Below the pieces are notes generated by a model. That model was not told the DNA's origin, did no database searches, and saw only the letters and a list, made by a program, of their open reading frames with translations. Source: CAZYSK01 sp964649415 (GTDB lineage Bacteria; Chloroflexota; Anaerolineae; B4-G1). Taken from it: a stretch of DNA of 64,000 nt. Made by a program: the position numbers and the translations under genes. Below are positions 50,786 to 59,211 of this stretch, piece by piece. The stretch covers positions 62,001 to 126,000 of the forward strand of contig CAZYSK010000009.1 in assembly GCA_964649415.1 (NCBI GenBank), read 5' to 3'. Each line of letters begins with the position of its first letter. The stretch's first letter is position 1.

Positions 50786-53068
50786 TCAGCTCCCTTCGCC
50801 CGCTGCCTGCAATTCGGCTTCGACCTCGGCCAACGCCGCCTCGTGGCCCTCCAGGTCCGGATGCTGCTGCTGGCGGTCCAGTTCAACCACCCGCTTCAAT
50901 GCGCTGGCAGCCTCTGCCAGGCGACCTTGCTGCCGGTAGATCGTGGCCATGTCATAACGGATGCTGGTTTCTTTCTCAGCGTCTCCCATCTCAGCCCTCA
51001 AGGCAGCCGCGCGCCCAAAGGCATCCATGGCCTGTTCCCATTGTTCCAGTTCTTGGTGTGCCAGACCGATGTTGTCCAGAGAGGTCGCTATTTCCGTGCG
51101 GACCTCCAAATCCTCCCAGAGACGCAAGGCCTGCTCGTAGAACTCCAGCGCTTCCTGTGCCCGATCCGATTCAAAGTGAACCAGGCCGATGTTGTTGAAA
51201 ACCAGGGCCAGGTGCTCCTGAACGCCTGCCTTCTCCAGGCAAGACTTGGCACGCTGGTAGTACGCCAGCGCTTCCTCCAGTTCACCCCAATCGCTGTAGA
51301 CTGAGCCAATGCTGCGGAAGACGTTGCCCAACTCCTCCTGGTCGTCCAGCTCCTCAGCGATAGCCTGGGACCGCCGGTAGCAATCCAGCGCATCCTCGCC
51401 GTATTCCTGATCAGCATAGATAGCACCGATGTTGCACAGGAGCGCCGCAAGCGTCTTGCGCTTACCCAACTGCTCCAGGATGGGGCAAGCCCGCTCATAG
51501 CAGTCCAGCGCCCGTTCGTATTCGCCTCGGTCATGGTAGACCTTGCCGATGTTGTTGAGCGTGGTCGCCAGACCGGCCCGGTGATCGATCTCCTCCCGGA
51601 TGTCCAGGGCGTCTTCGTAGTACTTGAGCGCTTCCTCCGGTTGGCCCAAAGCGTCGTAGAGCCACCCGATGTTGTTGAGCAAGGTGCCTTCGTTCTTGCG
51701 CCTTCCCTCGGCCCGGGCAACCTCCAGGCCGGCCTCCAGCCAGTCCAACCCCTCGCGCCACAAGCCCCGTCGCCTGTGGTACCGTTGCACCGCCCAGATC
51801 CAGTCCAGCCGCGAGGCATCGGAGGGCAGCGATTGCCAGGCCCATCGAATCTGCCCATACGCCGCCTCGATGCGCTGCCAATTGTCGCGATCGCCGTTTG
51901 CCAGCTCCAGATAGTAGCGCCGATGGCGGTCCCTGGCCGATGCGTCGAACCGGGTGCGGGCCACGTCGGCCAGGGTCTGTTGGATCGTGAGGTCTCCGTC
52001 CTCTATCTCGATCAGGTTGCGCGCGGCGAGCAATGCCAGCGTGGCGGCGTCGGTCTGAGCCACGACCTCGGCCGCCTGCCGGCTGAAGCGCTCCGGCTTG
52101 GGGGCAAAGACACCCAGCGCATAGAAGGCCTCTTCCGCCTCGTGGGGCAAGTCGTGCAGGCTCAGGGTGATCGTGTCCTGCAACGTTAGCTTGTCGCCCT
52201 GTCTCCCCAGGCGATTCAGCGGCAGCGCCAGCCGGCGTTTGGGGTCGGACATCTTGTCCAGGGCGTCTGCGCTCAGGTCGGGGAAATAGCTGTACTCTGG
52301 CGTGGCCAGATAACCGCCCACCAACTCCAGGGCGAGCGGCAGCCCACCCGTGGCCCGGGCCAGGGCCCTGGCTGCGGCGGGGTCGGCCTGACAGGCCTCG
52401 GGCGCGAGTTCTTGCAGCAGCCGGAAAGCGGGATCGCTATCCAGCTCGGGCACTGTGTGGACACAGGCTGGACCGGCAAAAGCTCGGGCGACGCTTTCGT
52501 CGCGAGTGGTGAGCAGGTGGCAGCAATTAGGCCCGCCGCAGCGCAGAGCCTCGGCCGCCTCGACCTCCCAGGCGTTGTCGATCACGAGCAAGAGGTGGCG
52601 CTGGCTAATGAGAGTCTTGACCACCTGCTGTCGCTCTTCCAGGCTGAGCAGGCGAGAGACGTCGTCCTCAAACGCGCTGGCCCAGGCACCCAGGGTGCGC
52701 ATGGCATCCGCCTGGTCACCTGCCCCCAGGCTGGCCCACAGCACCCCGTCCTTGAAGTGAGTCAATACCGCCCGATGGCGCGCCAGCGCAACGGCCAGCG
52801 CCGTCTTACCCGAACCGGGCAGCCCTTCCAGGGCCAGTGCCCCGACCGCGCCGGATGCGAGACGGTTCGCAAGCTCAGCCGCCAATTCGTCGCGCCCGAC
52901 GAAATGGGGGCGCACGCCGGGCACCCCGGCAAACACAGGCTTGGCCCCTTGGAGGATGAGATGGACATCACCTCCGGCGATGATCGAATTGTGGATGCCA
53001 CCAGCAACGTCGCCAATATGGACGCCACTGGATCGCCCATCGGCGTCCAACGAACGAGGTGTGACCAT
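50786..53068 (-). CDS. NB-ARC-TPR STAND protein
   Basis: Encodes 760 residues. Residues 15-36 (SGVHIGDVAGGIHNSIIAGG) are a glycine-rich strand-turn motif shared with the proteins at 54826 and 56918. NB-ARC ATPase: FVGRDELAAEL, P-loop GLPGSGKT (82-89), LLLVIDNAWEV, CHLLTTRDESVA and GLPLALELVGG. About 420-740 are seven or more TPRs of LNNIGWLYDALGQPEEALKYYEDAL type. STAND proteins of this type sense ligands through the repeats; no effector domain is fused, so it may recruit a partner such as the HExxH protein upstream. ATG 53068 has AGGAGG 9 bases before it, better than 53077. Confidence 0.84.
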   Translation of the reverse strand: MVTPRSLDADGRSSGVHIGDVAGGIHNSIIAGGDVHLILQGAKPVFAGVPGVRPHFVGRDELAAELANRLASGAVGALALEGLPGSGKTALAVALARHRAVLTHFKDGVLWASLGAGDQADAMRTLGAWASAFEDDVSRLLSLEERQQVVKTLISQRHLLLVIDNAWEVEAAEALRCGGPNCCHLLTTRDESVARAFAGPACVHTVPELDSDPAFRLLQELAPEACQADPAAARALARATGGLPLALELVGGYLATPEYSYFPDLSADALDKMSDPKRRLALPLNRLGRQGDKLTLQDTITLSLHDLPHEAEEAFYALGVFAPKPERFSRQAAEVVAQTDAATLALLAARNLIEIEDGDLTIQQTLADVARTRFDASARDRHRRYYLELANGDRDNWQRIEAAYGQIRWAWQSLPSDASRLDWIWAVQRYHRRRGLWREGLDWLEAGLEVARAEGRRKNEGTLLNNIGWLYDALGQPEEALKYYEDALDIREEIDHRAGLATTLNNIGKVYHDRGEYERALDCYERACPILEQLGKRKTLAALLCNIGAIYADQEYGEDALDCYRRSQAIAEELDDQEELGNVFRSIGSVYSDWGELEEALAYYQRAKSCLEKAGVQEHLALVFNNIGLVHFESDRAQEALEFYEQALRLWEDLEVRTEIATSLDNIGLAHQELEQWEQAMDAFGRAAALRAEMGDAEKETSIRYDMATIYRQQGRLAEAASALKRVVELDRQQQHPDLEGHEAALAEVEAELQAAGEGS

Positions 53069-53092
53069 TTTCCGCATCCTCCTGCCGCTCCA

Positions 53093-53136
53093 GGTGGATC
53101 ACGTCCCACATACCCACCCGTGAACTGTGATCCACC
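53093..53136 (-). promoter_or_regulatory. Inverted repeat in the leader of the NB-ARC-TPR gene
   Basis: GGTGGATCAC (53093-53102) and GTGATCCACC (53127-53136), perfect 10-bp arms 24 bases apart, lie ten bases upstream of the AGGAGG of the gene at 50786. Possible operator or RNA stem. Confidence 0.45.
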
Positions 53137-53234
53137 CGGGCAATCCGCCAGCTCTTGAGCTTTTTTGTAACTGCTCAGGCTATTCTAGTCTGGACACAGA
53201 GGGCGCGGATAAACTACATCCGACTGAGAAGACA

Positions 53235-53320
53235 CAGAGATTCACGGAGAATACAACAGAATGCTTTTTTCTCTGTGTTCCTCTGTGAAATGCTCTGTGA
53301 AACTCTGTGTAACAGCCCAG
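53235..53320 (+). repeat. CACAGAG-type degenerate repeats
   Basis: ACACAGAG, TCTCTGTG, CTCTGTGAAA and CTCTGTGTAA units in both orientations. They occupy most of the gap between the HExxH gene and the STAND gene. Confidence 0.6.
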
Positions 53321-53344
53321 GCTAAGCAGTTGCCTTTTTTCACC

Positions 53345-54571
53345 CTAACAACAGAACCACAAGTGCAATACACAGCAGGCCGCCAGGTGAGGCGTCACGG
53401 GCGTCGCGAAATCCGGACGCAGCGAAGCCGGCAGCTCAAGCACGAGTCGCCCGCACTCCTCATCCGAGATCTCGCCCCACGCCGGCAGCACCACATCCGT
53501 GTCGACCGACCCGGTGCTTGCGCCGTCGCGCATGAGTTGGCCCAGCGACCTGCCTTCCAGCGCGTCCAGCGTGCTGTCCAGCATAAGCCGCACGATTTTG
53601 ATCATCTCGTCCCTGACGGTCCGCAAGGACACCACGGTCAGGACGGGTCCCGATTCCAGCCGGCGGTCCAGGTGATCCTCGACGATCTGCTCTACCCGAT
53701 CCGCCAGCTTCTTGACTCTGGGATCGTCGCTTCCGTACAGGTACCTGAAGGTCTCCAGGTGAACGTACGGGCGGATGAGGGCCACCGGGTGTTCCGCATC
53801 GCTCACGCCAATGGTCTCGTCCGGCGACACGGAGATCCACAACGCGCTTTCGCCGAAGTCCGGACCGGCCAGCATCGCCCCGAGCGCGTCGGGGACCATC
53901 TCCGGCAACCAGCCCAGGATCATCTCGTGCAGAACTTTCTGCTGTGGATCGGGCTGGGTACTGGCCAGCGAATCCTCGACCCGGCGCCTCAGTTCAGGGA
54001 ACAGGCCGGGTATCTCGCTGCCGAAGGCGTGGCTGACTTCGTGCGGCACGGCGAGCGCGGTCTGCTCGCTATACGGCGCGCCGAAGGGCACCGTAACCAC
54101 CTTGGGCGCTCTGCGGCTGAAGAGCGTGATTTCCGCCAGGCGTCCCAGGTAGATCAGGGGCGGGCACAGCGGCAGGTGTCCACGCACCCCCTCCGGCGAG
54201 ATGTGGCGCAGCAGGTGGTAGTGCTTGGCCGCCTTCTGATCCAGGTCCTCCAGTTGCTTGTGATATGGGCTGCCCGCCAGGCGTTGGTGAGCCACCTGGC
54301 GCAGTTGCATCCACTGCGAGGTGAAGACGCCGGTCACCAGCGAGCTGAACGTGACCCGCTCGTCCGCCGTCGCCCCTCCCCGATTGTCGTAAGCCTGCAT
54401 CAGGCATCCGTACGCCCGCTGGCTGAACTGGCCAAACTGGGCCACGTGATGCCTGATCGCCGTGCCCTCGGGCAAGCTAGTTCGCCAGCTCTCGACATCC
54501 CTGGCGAGACCGTCTAGAGCGGCGTTGACGCGGTTTTCGTAGAGCATGAATCGACTCGATCCCGGAATCAT
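53345..54571 (-). CDS. Putative HExxH metalloprotease of a STAND locus
   Basis: Encodes 408 residues, mostly helical. ALAVPHEVSHAFGSEIPGLF contains an HExxH zinc motif (about residue 182); a downstream acidic segment, HEMILGWLPEMVPDALGAML, could supply the third ligand. No family name is recognised. ATG 54571 follows AAAGGAGGGCG, clearly better than upstream ATGs. It lies between the NACHT and NB-ARC-TPR genes on the same strand, suggesting an effector role by inference. The last residues (AACCVLHLWFCC) run into repeat-like DNA and are atypical. Confidence 0.6.
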   Translation of the reverse strand: MIPGSSRFMLYENRVNAALDGLARDVESWRTSLPEGTAIRHHVAQFGQFSQRAYGCLMQAYDNRGGATADERVTFSSLVTGVFTSQWMQLRQVAHQRLAGSPYHKQLEDLDQKAAKHYHLLRHISPEGVRGHLPLCPPLIYLGRLAEITLFSRRAPKVVTVPFGAPYSEQTALAVPHEVSHAFGSEIPGLFPELRRRVEDSLASTQPDPQQKVLHEMILGWLPEMVPDALGAMLAGPDFGESALWISVSPDETIGVSDAEHPVALIRPYVHLETFRYLYGSDDPRVKKLADRVEQIVEDHLDRRLESGPVLTVVSLRTVRDEMIKIVRLMLDSTLDALEGRSLGQLMRDGASTGSVDTDVVLPAWGEISDEECGRLVLELPASLRPDFATPVTPHLAACCVLHLWFCC

Positions 54572-54825
54572 TTCGCCCTCCTTTGGATTCCGCACGTGCT
54601 GTGCGATTCCCCGTACGCGTGTTGGCCGTGCCGAGACAGCAATCACCAAGAGTCATCTATGCGGCCAAATCCTCCAAGCGCGAGAGTACATGCATACACT
54701 GCCTCCTATACCGGTTTCGCAAAGCCGTGTACACCGGCCTGAAAGAGCCGGGGCTGGGATGCTTCTCCACTCACCCTCGCACCTAGCTCCGCCTGTTTAC
54801 GGCGGTGCGGTACGCGTCGCTGGAC

Positions 54826-56886
54826 CTAACTCTCCAGCGCCGCGAAATGCTCCAACAACAGCCGATGGACGAAGATGTACCCGCCGCCGACCTTGCGCAG
54901 GAAGACGCAATCCGTGGCACAGTCCAGGAAATCGGCCAGGTCCCAGGGGATGTGGCCACCGCGATAGAGGATGAAGCGTAGCAGGCTGTGCTGGATGCAG
55001 GCACATCCACCCACCGCCAACCCGGCGGTCAGCCCGATAGGCAGTCCGATGAACAGCCCGAAAGCCAGGCCATTTGACAGCGCGCCCTCCAGCACACCGA
55101 TCGGCACGCCAAACAGCACACTCGCCAGGAGAGCGGTCACGCCCACCCAGATCGCATTGCGGGCCGAGCGCCGGATGCCTTGATTGGGACGCGTTCTCCG
55201 CTCCACGGCCTCGCTGCGGCTCAGCCCCAAAGCCAACATGAACGCCAGGCCGACCGGCAGCCCAAACGCCAGCTCGTCGGCCAGACTGACAACCTGCCCC
55301 ACGACCCGTTCGAGGATCAGTCCACCGGCGAGACCGGCGGCCAGCCCGACGACGCCTCCCAAGATCGCTCGCGTCCACGACCAGCTCACCATCTCAGCGA
55401 TCTCGATTCGATCCTCGTGCGCAACCCCCAATCCGGCCAGGCCGGCCGGCAGCCCAAAGAGAAGCCCGGCGATCAGTCCGCCGCCCGATCCTAGAAACAC
55501 ACCAACCAGCACGGCCATCAACCCGGCAGCCAGTGCAACGGCCACGCCGTCCGGCAGCCCAGCAGGCAACACGCTGGGCAGAACAAAGGCCAATCCGGCG
55601 GCCAGCCCAAACGCCAGTCCGACCAGCACCACGCCAACCGTTTCGCCCGTCAGCGCACAGGCCAGCACGCTGCCCACCGCATACGCCAGCACAAACGCCG
55701 CTGCTCCGATGAGCCTGATGCCGACGTTGTACAGCCGGCGCTGCGAACGCGACGGCAGCCAAGAGGGCTGTAGCCCCTCGAGGAAGAACTCCGCCTGGGC
55801 GCGTCGCGACATCTGGCGGGCCAACCACGCCAGCCAGTGGACGGCTTGCTGTGATGGATAACGCTTACCTGCGCCTCGCTGCTCCAACATGCGGTCGACG
55901 TATGCATCGAACAACCGCCTGCGGCGTTCCGGTTCGGATACAGGCGTCGCCTCGACCGGCAGCTCGCCGTATGCCAGGGCCATCACGCTGAGCATCAGCG
56001 GAGACTGGGCCAACTCCTGAAGCGCGGCATCGTGTCGAAACGTCCTGGACACCGCCATGGCCTCAGATTCTGCCCCCGCGAGATACTGGTCGATCTGCTC
56101 AGGCGTGAGAGGCCGCAAGAGAACTGCCCCCTGAAGCCTGAGACGGGTCGCCAGCGCTTCGTAATCGGCGGTGCGGCTGCACACGGCAATGGGGGCCAGT
56201 CCATGCTCCTGCCGGAAGCCGTTGATCGCCTCCGTGCAGGCCTCCCGGTACTCTGCCCTGACCTCGTCCAGCCCGTCCAGCAACAGCAGCAGGTCGTCGT
56301 TCTCGACCCAGGGCCGGGCGACGCGCCTGGGGATCTGATACTTCGCGTTCAGCTCCTCCACCAGCCACTCGGCGATAGGCTGCCGCCTCTCCGCCCACGA
56401 GGACAGGTTGAACACCACCGGGATCGGCTGTGTGGGATCCTCCTCGGCGCGGGCAATGGTGTCGCGCGCCAGTTCCAGCAGCGTCGTCGTCTTGCCCGAC
56501 CCCGGCTCGCCCAGGATGAGCAGCGCGCGGTTCTGCGCGTCGAAGACGTCCCGGATCTGCGTGCCGGATGGCAGTCGCCGGTTGGGCCGCTCGGGCACGT
56601 GCAGCACCATGTCCCAGGGGCGCTCGACGACGCCGGCGCGCTCCTCCATCCCCAGCTCGATCATCGCCGCGCCGTGGAGCGATTGCTCCAGCACGCCCCT
56701 GACCCACGTGTTGCGCACCAACTCGAGCATCGCGCGGCGGTTGCGCTGGGCGCGCTGCTCGGCGGTGCTGCCGAGGATGACGTCGCGCCCGGCGATGATG
56801 GAGCCGCGTATGCCCCCGATGACGTCGCCGGCGGTCACGCCGCCGGTGCGCCTGTCGGGATCGTGGGAGTGCAGGTCACTGGTCAT
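54826..56886 (-). CDS. NACHT ATPase with glycine-rich membrane domain
   Basis: Encodes 686 residues. Residues 15-36 (GGVTAGDVIGGIRGSIIAGRD) repeat the glycine-rich motif shared in this island. NACHT: P-loop LGEPGSGKTT (126-134), PIPVVFNLSSWAERR, LLLLLDGLDEVRAEYREAC and the RTADYEAL sensor region, then winged-helix-like RRRLFDAYVDRMLEQRG. About 395-640: eight or so hydrophobic helices dense in GLAFGLAAGL, a pattern of NACHT proteins with a membrane effector. Activation may permeabilise the membrane (inference from analogous defence proteins). The trypsin-EAD gene lies immediately upstream. Confidence 0.84.
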   Translation of the reverse strand: MTSDLHSHDPDRRTGGVTAGDVIGGIRGSIIAGRDVILGSTAEQRAQRNRRAMLELVRNTWVRGVLEQSLHGAAMIELGMEERAGVVERPWDMVLHVPERPNRRLPSGTQIRDVFDAQNRALLILGEPGSGKTTTLLELARDTIARAEEDPTQPIPVVFNLSSWAERRQPIAEWLVEELNAKYQIPRRVARPWVENDDLLLLLDGLDEVRAEYREACTEAINGFRQEHGLAPIAVCSRTADYEALATRLRLQGAVLLRPLTPEQIDQYLAGAESEAMAVSRTFRHDAALQELAQSPLMLSVMALAYGELPVEATPVSEPERRRRLFDAYVDRMLEQRGAGKRYPSQQAVHWLAWLARQMSRRAQAEFFLEGLQPSWLPSRSQRRLYNVGIRLIGAAAFVLAYAVGSVLACALTGETVGVVLVGLAFGLAAGLAFVLPSVLPAGLPDGVAVALAAGLMAVLVGVFLGSGGGLIAGLLFGLPAGLAGLGVAHEDRIEIAEMVSWSWTRAILGGVVGLAAGLAGGLILERVVGQVVSLADELAFGLPVGLAFMLALGLSRSEAVERRTRPNQGIRRSARNAIWVGVTALLASVLFGVPIGVLEGALSNGLAFGLFIGLPIGLTAGLAVGGCACIQHSLLRFILYRGGHIPWDLADFLDCATDCVFLRKVGGGYIFVHRLLLEHFAALES

Positions 56887-56917
56887 TGGCCCCCGCCCTC
56901 GTGCGTGTATGGACCGC

Positions 56918-57985
56918 TCAGCCCACCTCGAGCACGTCGTCCCAGGCGATATCCGGGCGCTGTACGCGCCCGACTTCGACGAGCGCAGACAGATCCTGAC
57001 GGCGCTGGAAATACTCCACCAGCTCCCTCGCCTTGTCCGCCTTCCCTCGACCCGGCAGGCTGTCGTAGTCCACGCCCACGTCGAAGCACAGCGTGCGCAG
57101 CTCGCCCTCGCTGAAGCGCCCCGTGAGCACCTGGCGCAATTTCGTCAGACCGTCCCGCCCCGGCGACGGCTCCGCGACCGGGGGGCGCGGCTGGACGCCG
57201 GGGCCGCTCCCCACCGTGACGTCCCCACCAGCGATGATGCTGCCGGAGATGCCGCCCGAGACGTTGCCGATCGTGACGCCGCCGGACTGCCCGCTCTGCA
57301 CCCCCGCACCGGCCACCGGGGCGCTCGCCGGTGCTGCGCGGTGGGCGCTTACCACGTCGGGCCATGCGTTCGCCAGGACACCGGCAGGGATGAGGAAGGC
57401 AGCCCTCACGCCCTCGCTGGTGTCGGCGGCGACGATCATGCCGACCACGCCTTCCAGGACATCGTCCCAGACCGGCCCCCCGCTGAAGCCGGGGGCGATG
57501 AGGTAGCCGGTCTCCTTGGCGTCCTCGATCTGCAACCAACCTTTCCCCTTCAAAAGGCGCCATTCCGATGGCGCGCCGTCAGCCTGCCGCCCCCGCAGCA
57601 CGCCGGAGGCCCACACGCCCTGTTCATAGCCCGCAGGGAAGCCGAACGCGCGGAAAGAGTGGCCCCACAGGTCGTCGGCGGTGACCAGGCGGACGGGCGC
57701 TGCGCCGGGGGGCGCCCATCCACCCAGCGCCAACCCGGCGACGTCGATGCCCGGCTGCCAGTGGCAGACGCGCGCTTCCAGCATCTGGTCCGGGGCCAGC
57801 AGCGGGAAATCGAGCTGGAGCGTCACCTCGGGCTGCTCCGAAGCGCCGGCAGGGACATCGGCGGCGTAGGCGACGACGTGGGCACAGGTGAGGAGATGCC
57901 GGTCGTTCACCAGGAAGCCCGCGCCGGCGACGCCGGCCCCGGTGGCGCGGAGACGGACGATGGATGAATCAACGGTCATTGGCAT
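56918..57985 (-). CDS. Trypsin-like protease with EAD1-type effector-associated domain
   Basis: Encodes 355 residues. Protease triad: H36 (LTCAHVV), D81 (GIDVAGLAL), S168 (APGFSGGPV). Residues 138-149 (APSEWRLLKGKG) are encoded by a palindromic element absent from the paralogue at 37170. About 235-262: SGGVTIGNVSGGISGSIIAGG, the shared glycine-rich motif. The C-terminus (about 285-350, LTKLRQVLTGRFSEGELRTLCFDVG, LPGRGKADKARELVEYFQRR) is an effector-associated death-like domain expected to recruit the protease to a STAND partner. GGGGGG lies 6 bases before ATG 57985. An in-frame upstream extension with a possible lipobox (..LAIGSC) is an alternative. Confidence 0.83.
   Translation of the reverse strand: MPMTVDSSIVRLRATGAGVAGAGFLVNDRHLLTCAHVVAYAADVPAGASEQPEVTLQLDFPLLAPDQMLEARVCHWQPGIDVAGLALGGWAPPGAAPVRLVTADDLWGHSFRAFGFPAGYEQGVWASGVLRGRQADGAPSEWRLLKGKGWLQIEDAKETGYLIAPGFSGGPVWDDVLEGVVGMIVAADTSEGVRAAFLIPAGVLANAWPDVVSAHRAAPASAPVAGAGVQSGQSGGVTIGNVSGGISGSIIAGGDVTVGSGPGVQPRPPVAEPSPGRDGLTKLRQVLTGRFSEGELRTLCFDVGVDYDSLPGRGKADKARELVEYFQRRQDLSALVEVGRVQRPDIAWDDVLEVG
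57539..57574 (-). repeat. 36-base palindromic element in frame in the protease gene
   Basis: Core GGCGCCAT-TCCG-ATGGCGC at 57556-57574. Codon alignment with the gene at 37170 (QADG|WLQIED) shows exactly twelve extra codons here, with the flanks otherwise continuous. Confidence 0.88.
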
Positions 57986-58492
57986 ACTCATACCCCCCAA
58001 GACTTCACCGTCACAGGAACCAATGGCCAGAGAGGACAAGAGAAGTGCAACCCAACACATTCTTGCCAAAACAGAGTATATCATCTTGAAAGGCTTGTGA
58101 CAAATGGGGCATAGCTCCACCCCCTCAATCGTGAAGAAGAAAGAGCCACTCTGCCAGGACGGCAACGGCGGACAGCATCATCGCTTAGGCACGGGATGCA
58201 CCCGCTCATGCCAAAGCCACCAAGGTGAGATCACACGATACCGGATAGCTGGAGCGGGATTGACGACTTGATGGTGGAATCCCATGGGATCGTTCCGGAA
58301 CACAAGGAGGCATGACGACAACCCATTCACAAATGCCCCAGGCGACCCGCAGTGCCTGCAGGTGTGCAAGCAACGTGAGAGGAAGAGCGATCAACATACC
58401 CTACGCCGAATGTAGGAATCCTCCCTACATTTAGTGTAGGGATTCTCCCTACACACAATATAGGATAATCAAGCGTCTTCTTCAATATCCTA
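57986..58492 (+). other. Intergenic stretch without a recognisable gene
   Basis: No open frame here has a ribosome-binding site and a recognisable product. The only structure is near the right end: ATGTAGG/CCTACAT (58410-58430) and TGTAGGG/CCCTACA (58435-58453), two adjacent hairpins with related arms upstream of the promoter at 58493. Confidence 0.5.
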
Positions 58493-58522
58493 TTGACAAA
58501 CATGTTGATATTGTGGTACAAT
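58493..58522 (+). promoter_or_regulatory. Consensus-like promoter with overlapping palindromes
   Basis: Perfect TTGACA (58493-58498), 18 bases, TACAAT (58517-58522). CAATATC (58483-58489) and GATATTG (58507-58513) form an inverted repeat across the promoter, and AACATGTT (58499-58506) is a palindrome in the spacer, so binding by a repressor is plausible. Confidence 0.75.
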
Positions 58523-58528
58523 AGCCCT

Positions 58529-58946
58529 AAGCGACATCAACACAGCTAGCAGAACGATTCGATTCAGATTGAGTCAGTTGCCCATGGGCGGGGAGGGCGT
58601 TCAATCTTTCCCCTAAGGGTTCGTAAAAGAACAAGTTCCCGCACTTCACCCTGTTTCTCCAATCAGATGCGGGAGATGGTTCAGGAATGACTTGACACTT
58701 TCCCACACCCGCCCGGACATGAAGTGTCCGGTCTACGAAGCAGCGCCCCGTGAACGGGGCTTGCAGGCGTGGCTGTGCTGTTTGTTAGCTTGCGGGAATT
58801 TGACGTCGCAAGCAACTTTCTAAGCCGGATTGATCCGGCGCTGCTTACTAGCCCGGCGACTTCATCGCCGGGCGGGCCTGCAAAGTGCAAACCGAGTTTC
58901 TTTGTGAAATGAACCATCTCAAATGCGGGAAGTTATAGATTTACAA
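58529..58946 (+). ncRNA. Candidate structured non-coding RNA or nested palindrome array
   Basis: No coding frame follows the promoter. Perfect hairpins: CCGGACA/TGTCCGG (58713-58731), GCCCCGT/ACGGGGC (58745-58760), GCTTGCG/CGCAAGC (58788-58813), GCCGGAT/ATCCGGC (58824-58839) and GCCCGGCGA/TCGCCGGGC (58851-58873). Enclosing helices: TTGCAGGC (58761)/GCCTGCAA (58876-58883) and GAGATGGTTCA (58673)/TGAACCATCTC (58910-58920). TTCCCGCA (58636-58643) can pair with 58668-58674 or 58924-58931. This nesting is that of a multibranched RNA. Stacked insertions of dispersed palindromes are the alternative. Confidence 0.5.
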
Positions 58947-59041
58947 ACCCTAAGGGTTTCCACAGGCGACACTTGGCCAAAGAGGCCACATCGTTAACCC
59001 AGAAGGTCTACTCACAGGCACACTCTCGAAACCCTTAGGGT
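58947..59041 (+). repeat. Two-armed palindromic element (14-bp arms, 67-base spacer)
   Basis: ACCCTAAGGGTTTC (58947-58960) is complementary to 59028-59041; each arm is itself palindromic (CCCTAAGGG). Same layout as 20726, 59951 and 63669. Confidence 0.8.
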
Positions 59042-59211
59042 CTTCATCAGTCTGCAATTGCGCGAAGGTGTTTGGATAGTCAAGTACAGGGGCAATGACT
59101 TCGACCTGGAGGATTTCGTGCACAAGAACTGGCGTGAACTGAGTCACCCGGACGTGTTTCACGAGATCTCAGTGGTTATTGGGAGGAGAGAAGCCCTGGA
59201 CTAGACGGCGC

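Noticed and set aside
57986..58084. Lipoprotein-type N-terminal extension of the trypsin-EAD protein
   Set aside because: A lipobox-like LAIGSC can be read upstream, but the paralogue starts at MPMT and GGGGGG is well placed for ATG 57985; kept only as an alternative.
58327..58521. Minus-strand frame with a VGRIPT repeat
   Set aside because: The repeat is only the translation of the TGTAGG hairpin pair; no ribosome-binding site, and it overlaps the promoter at 58493.
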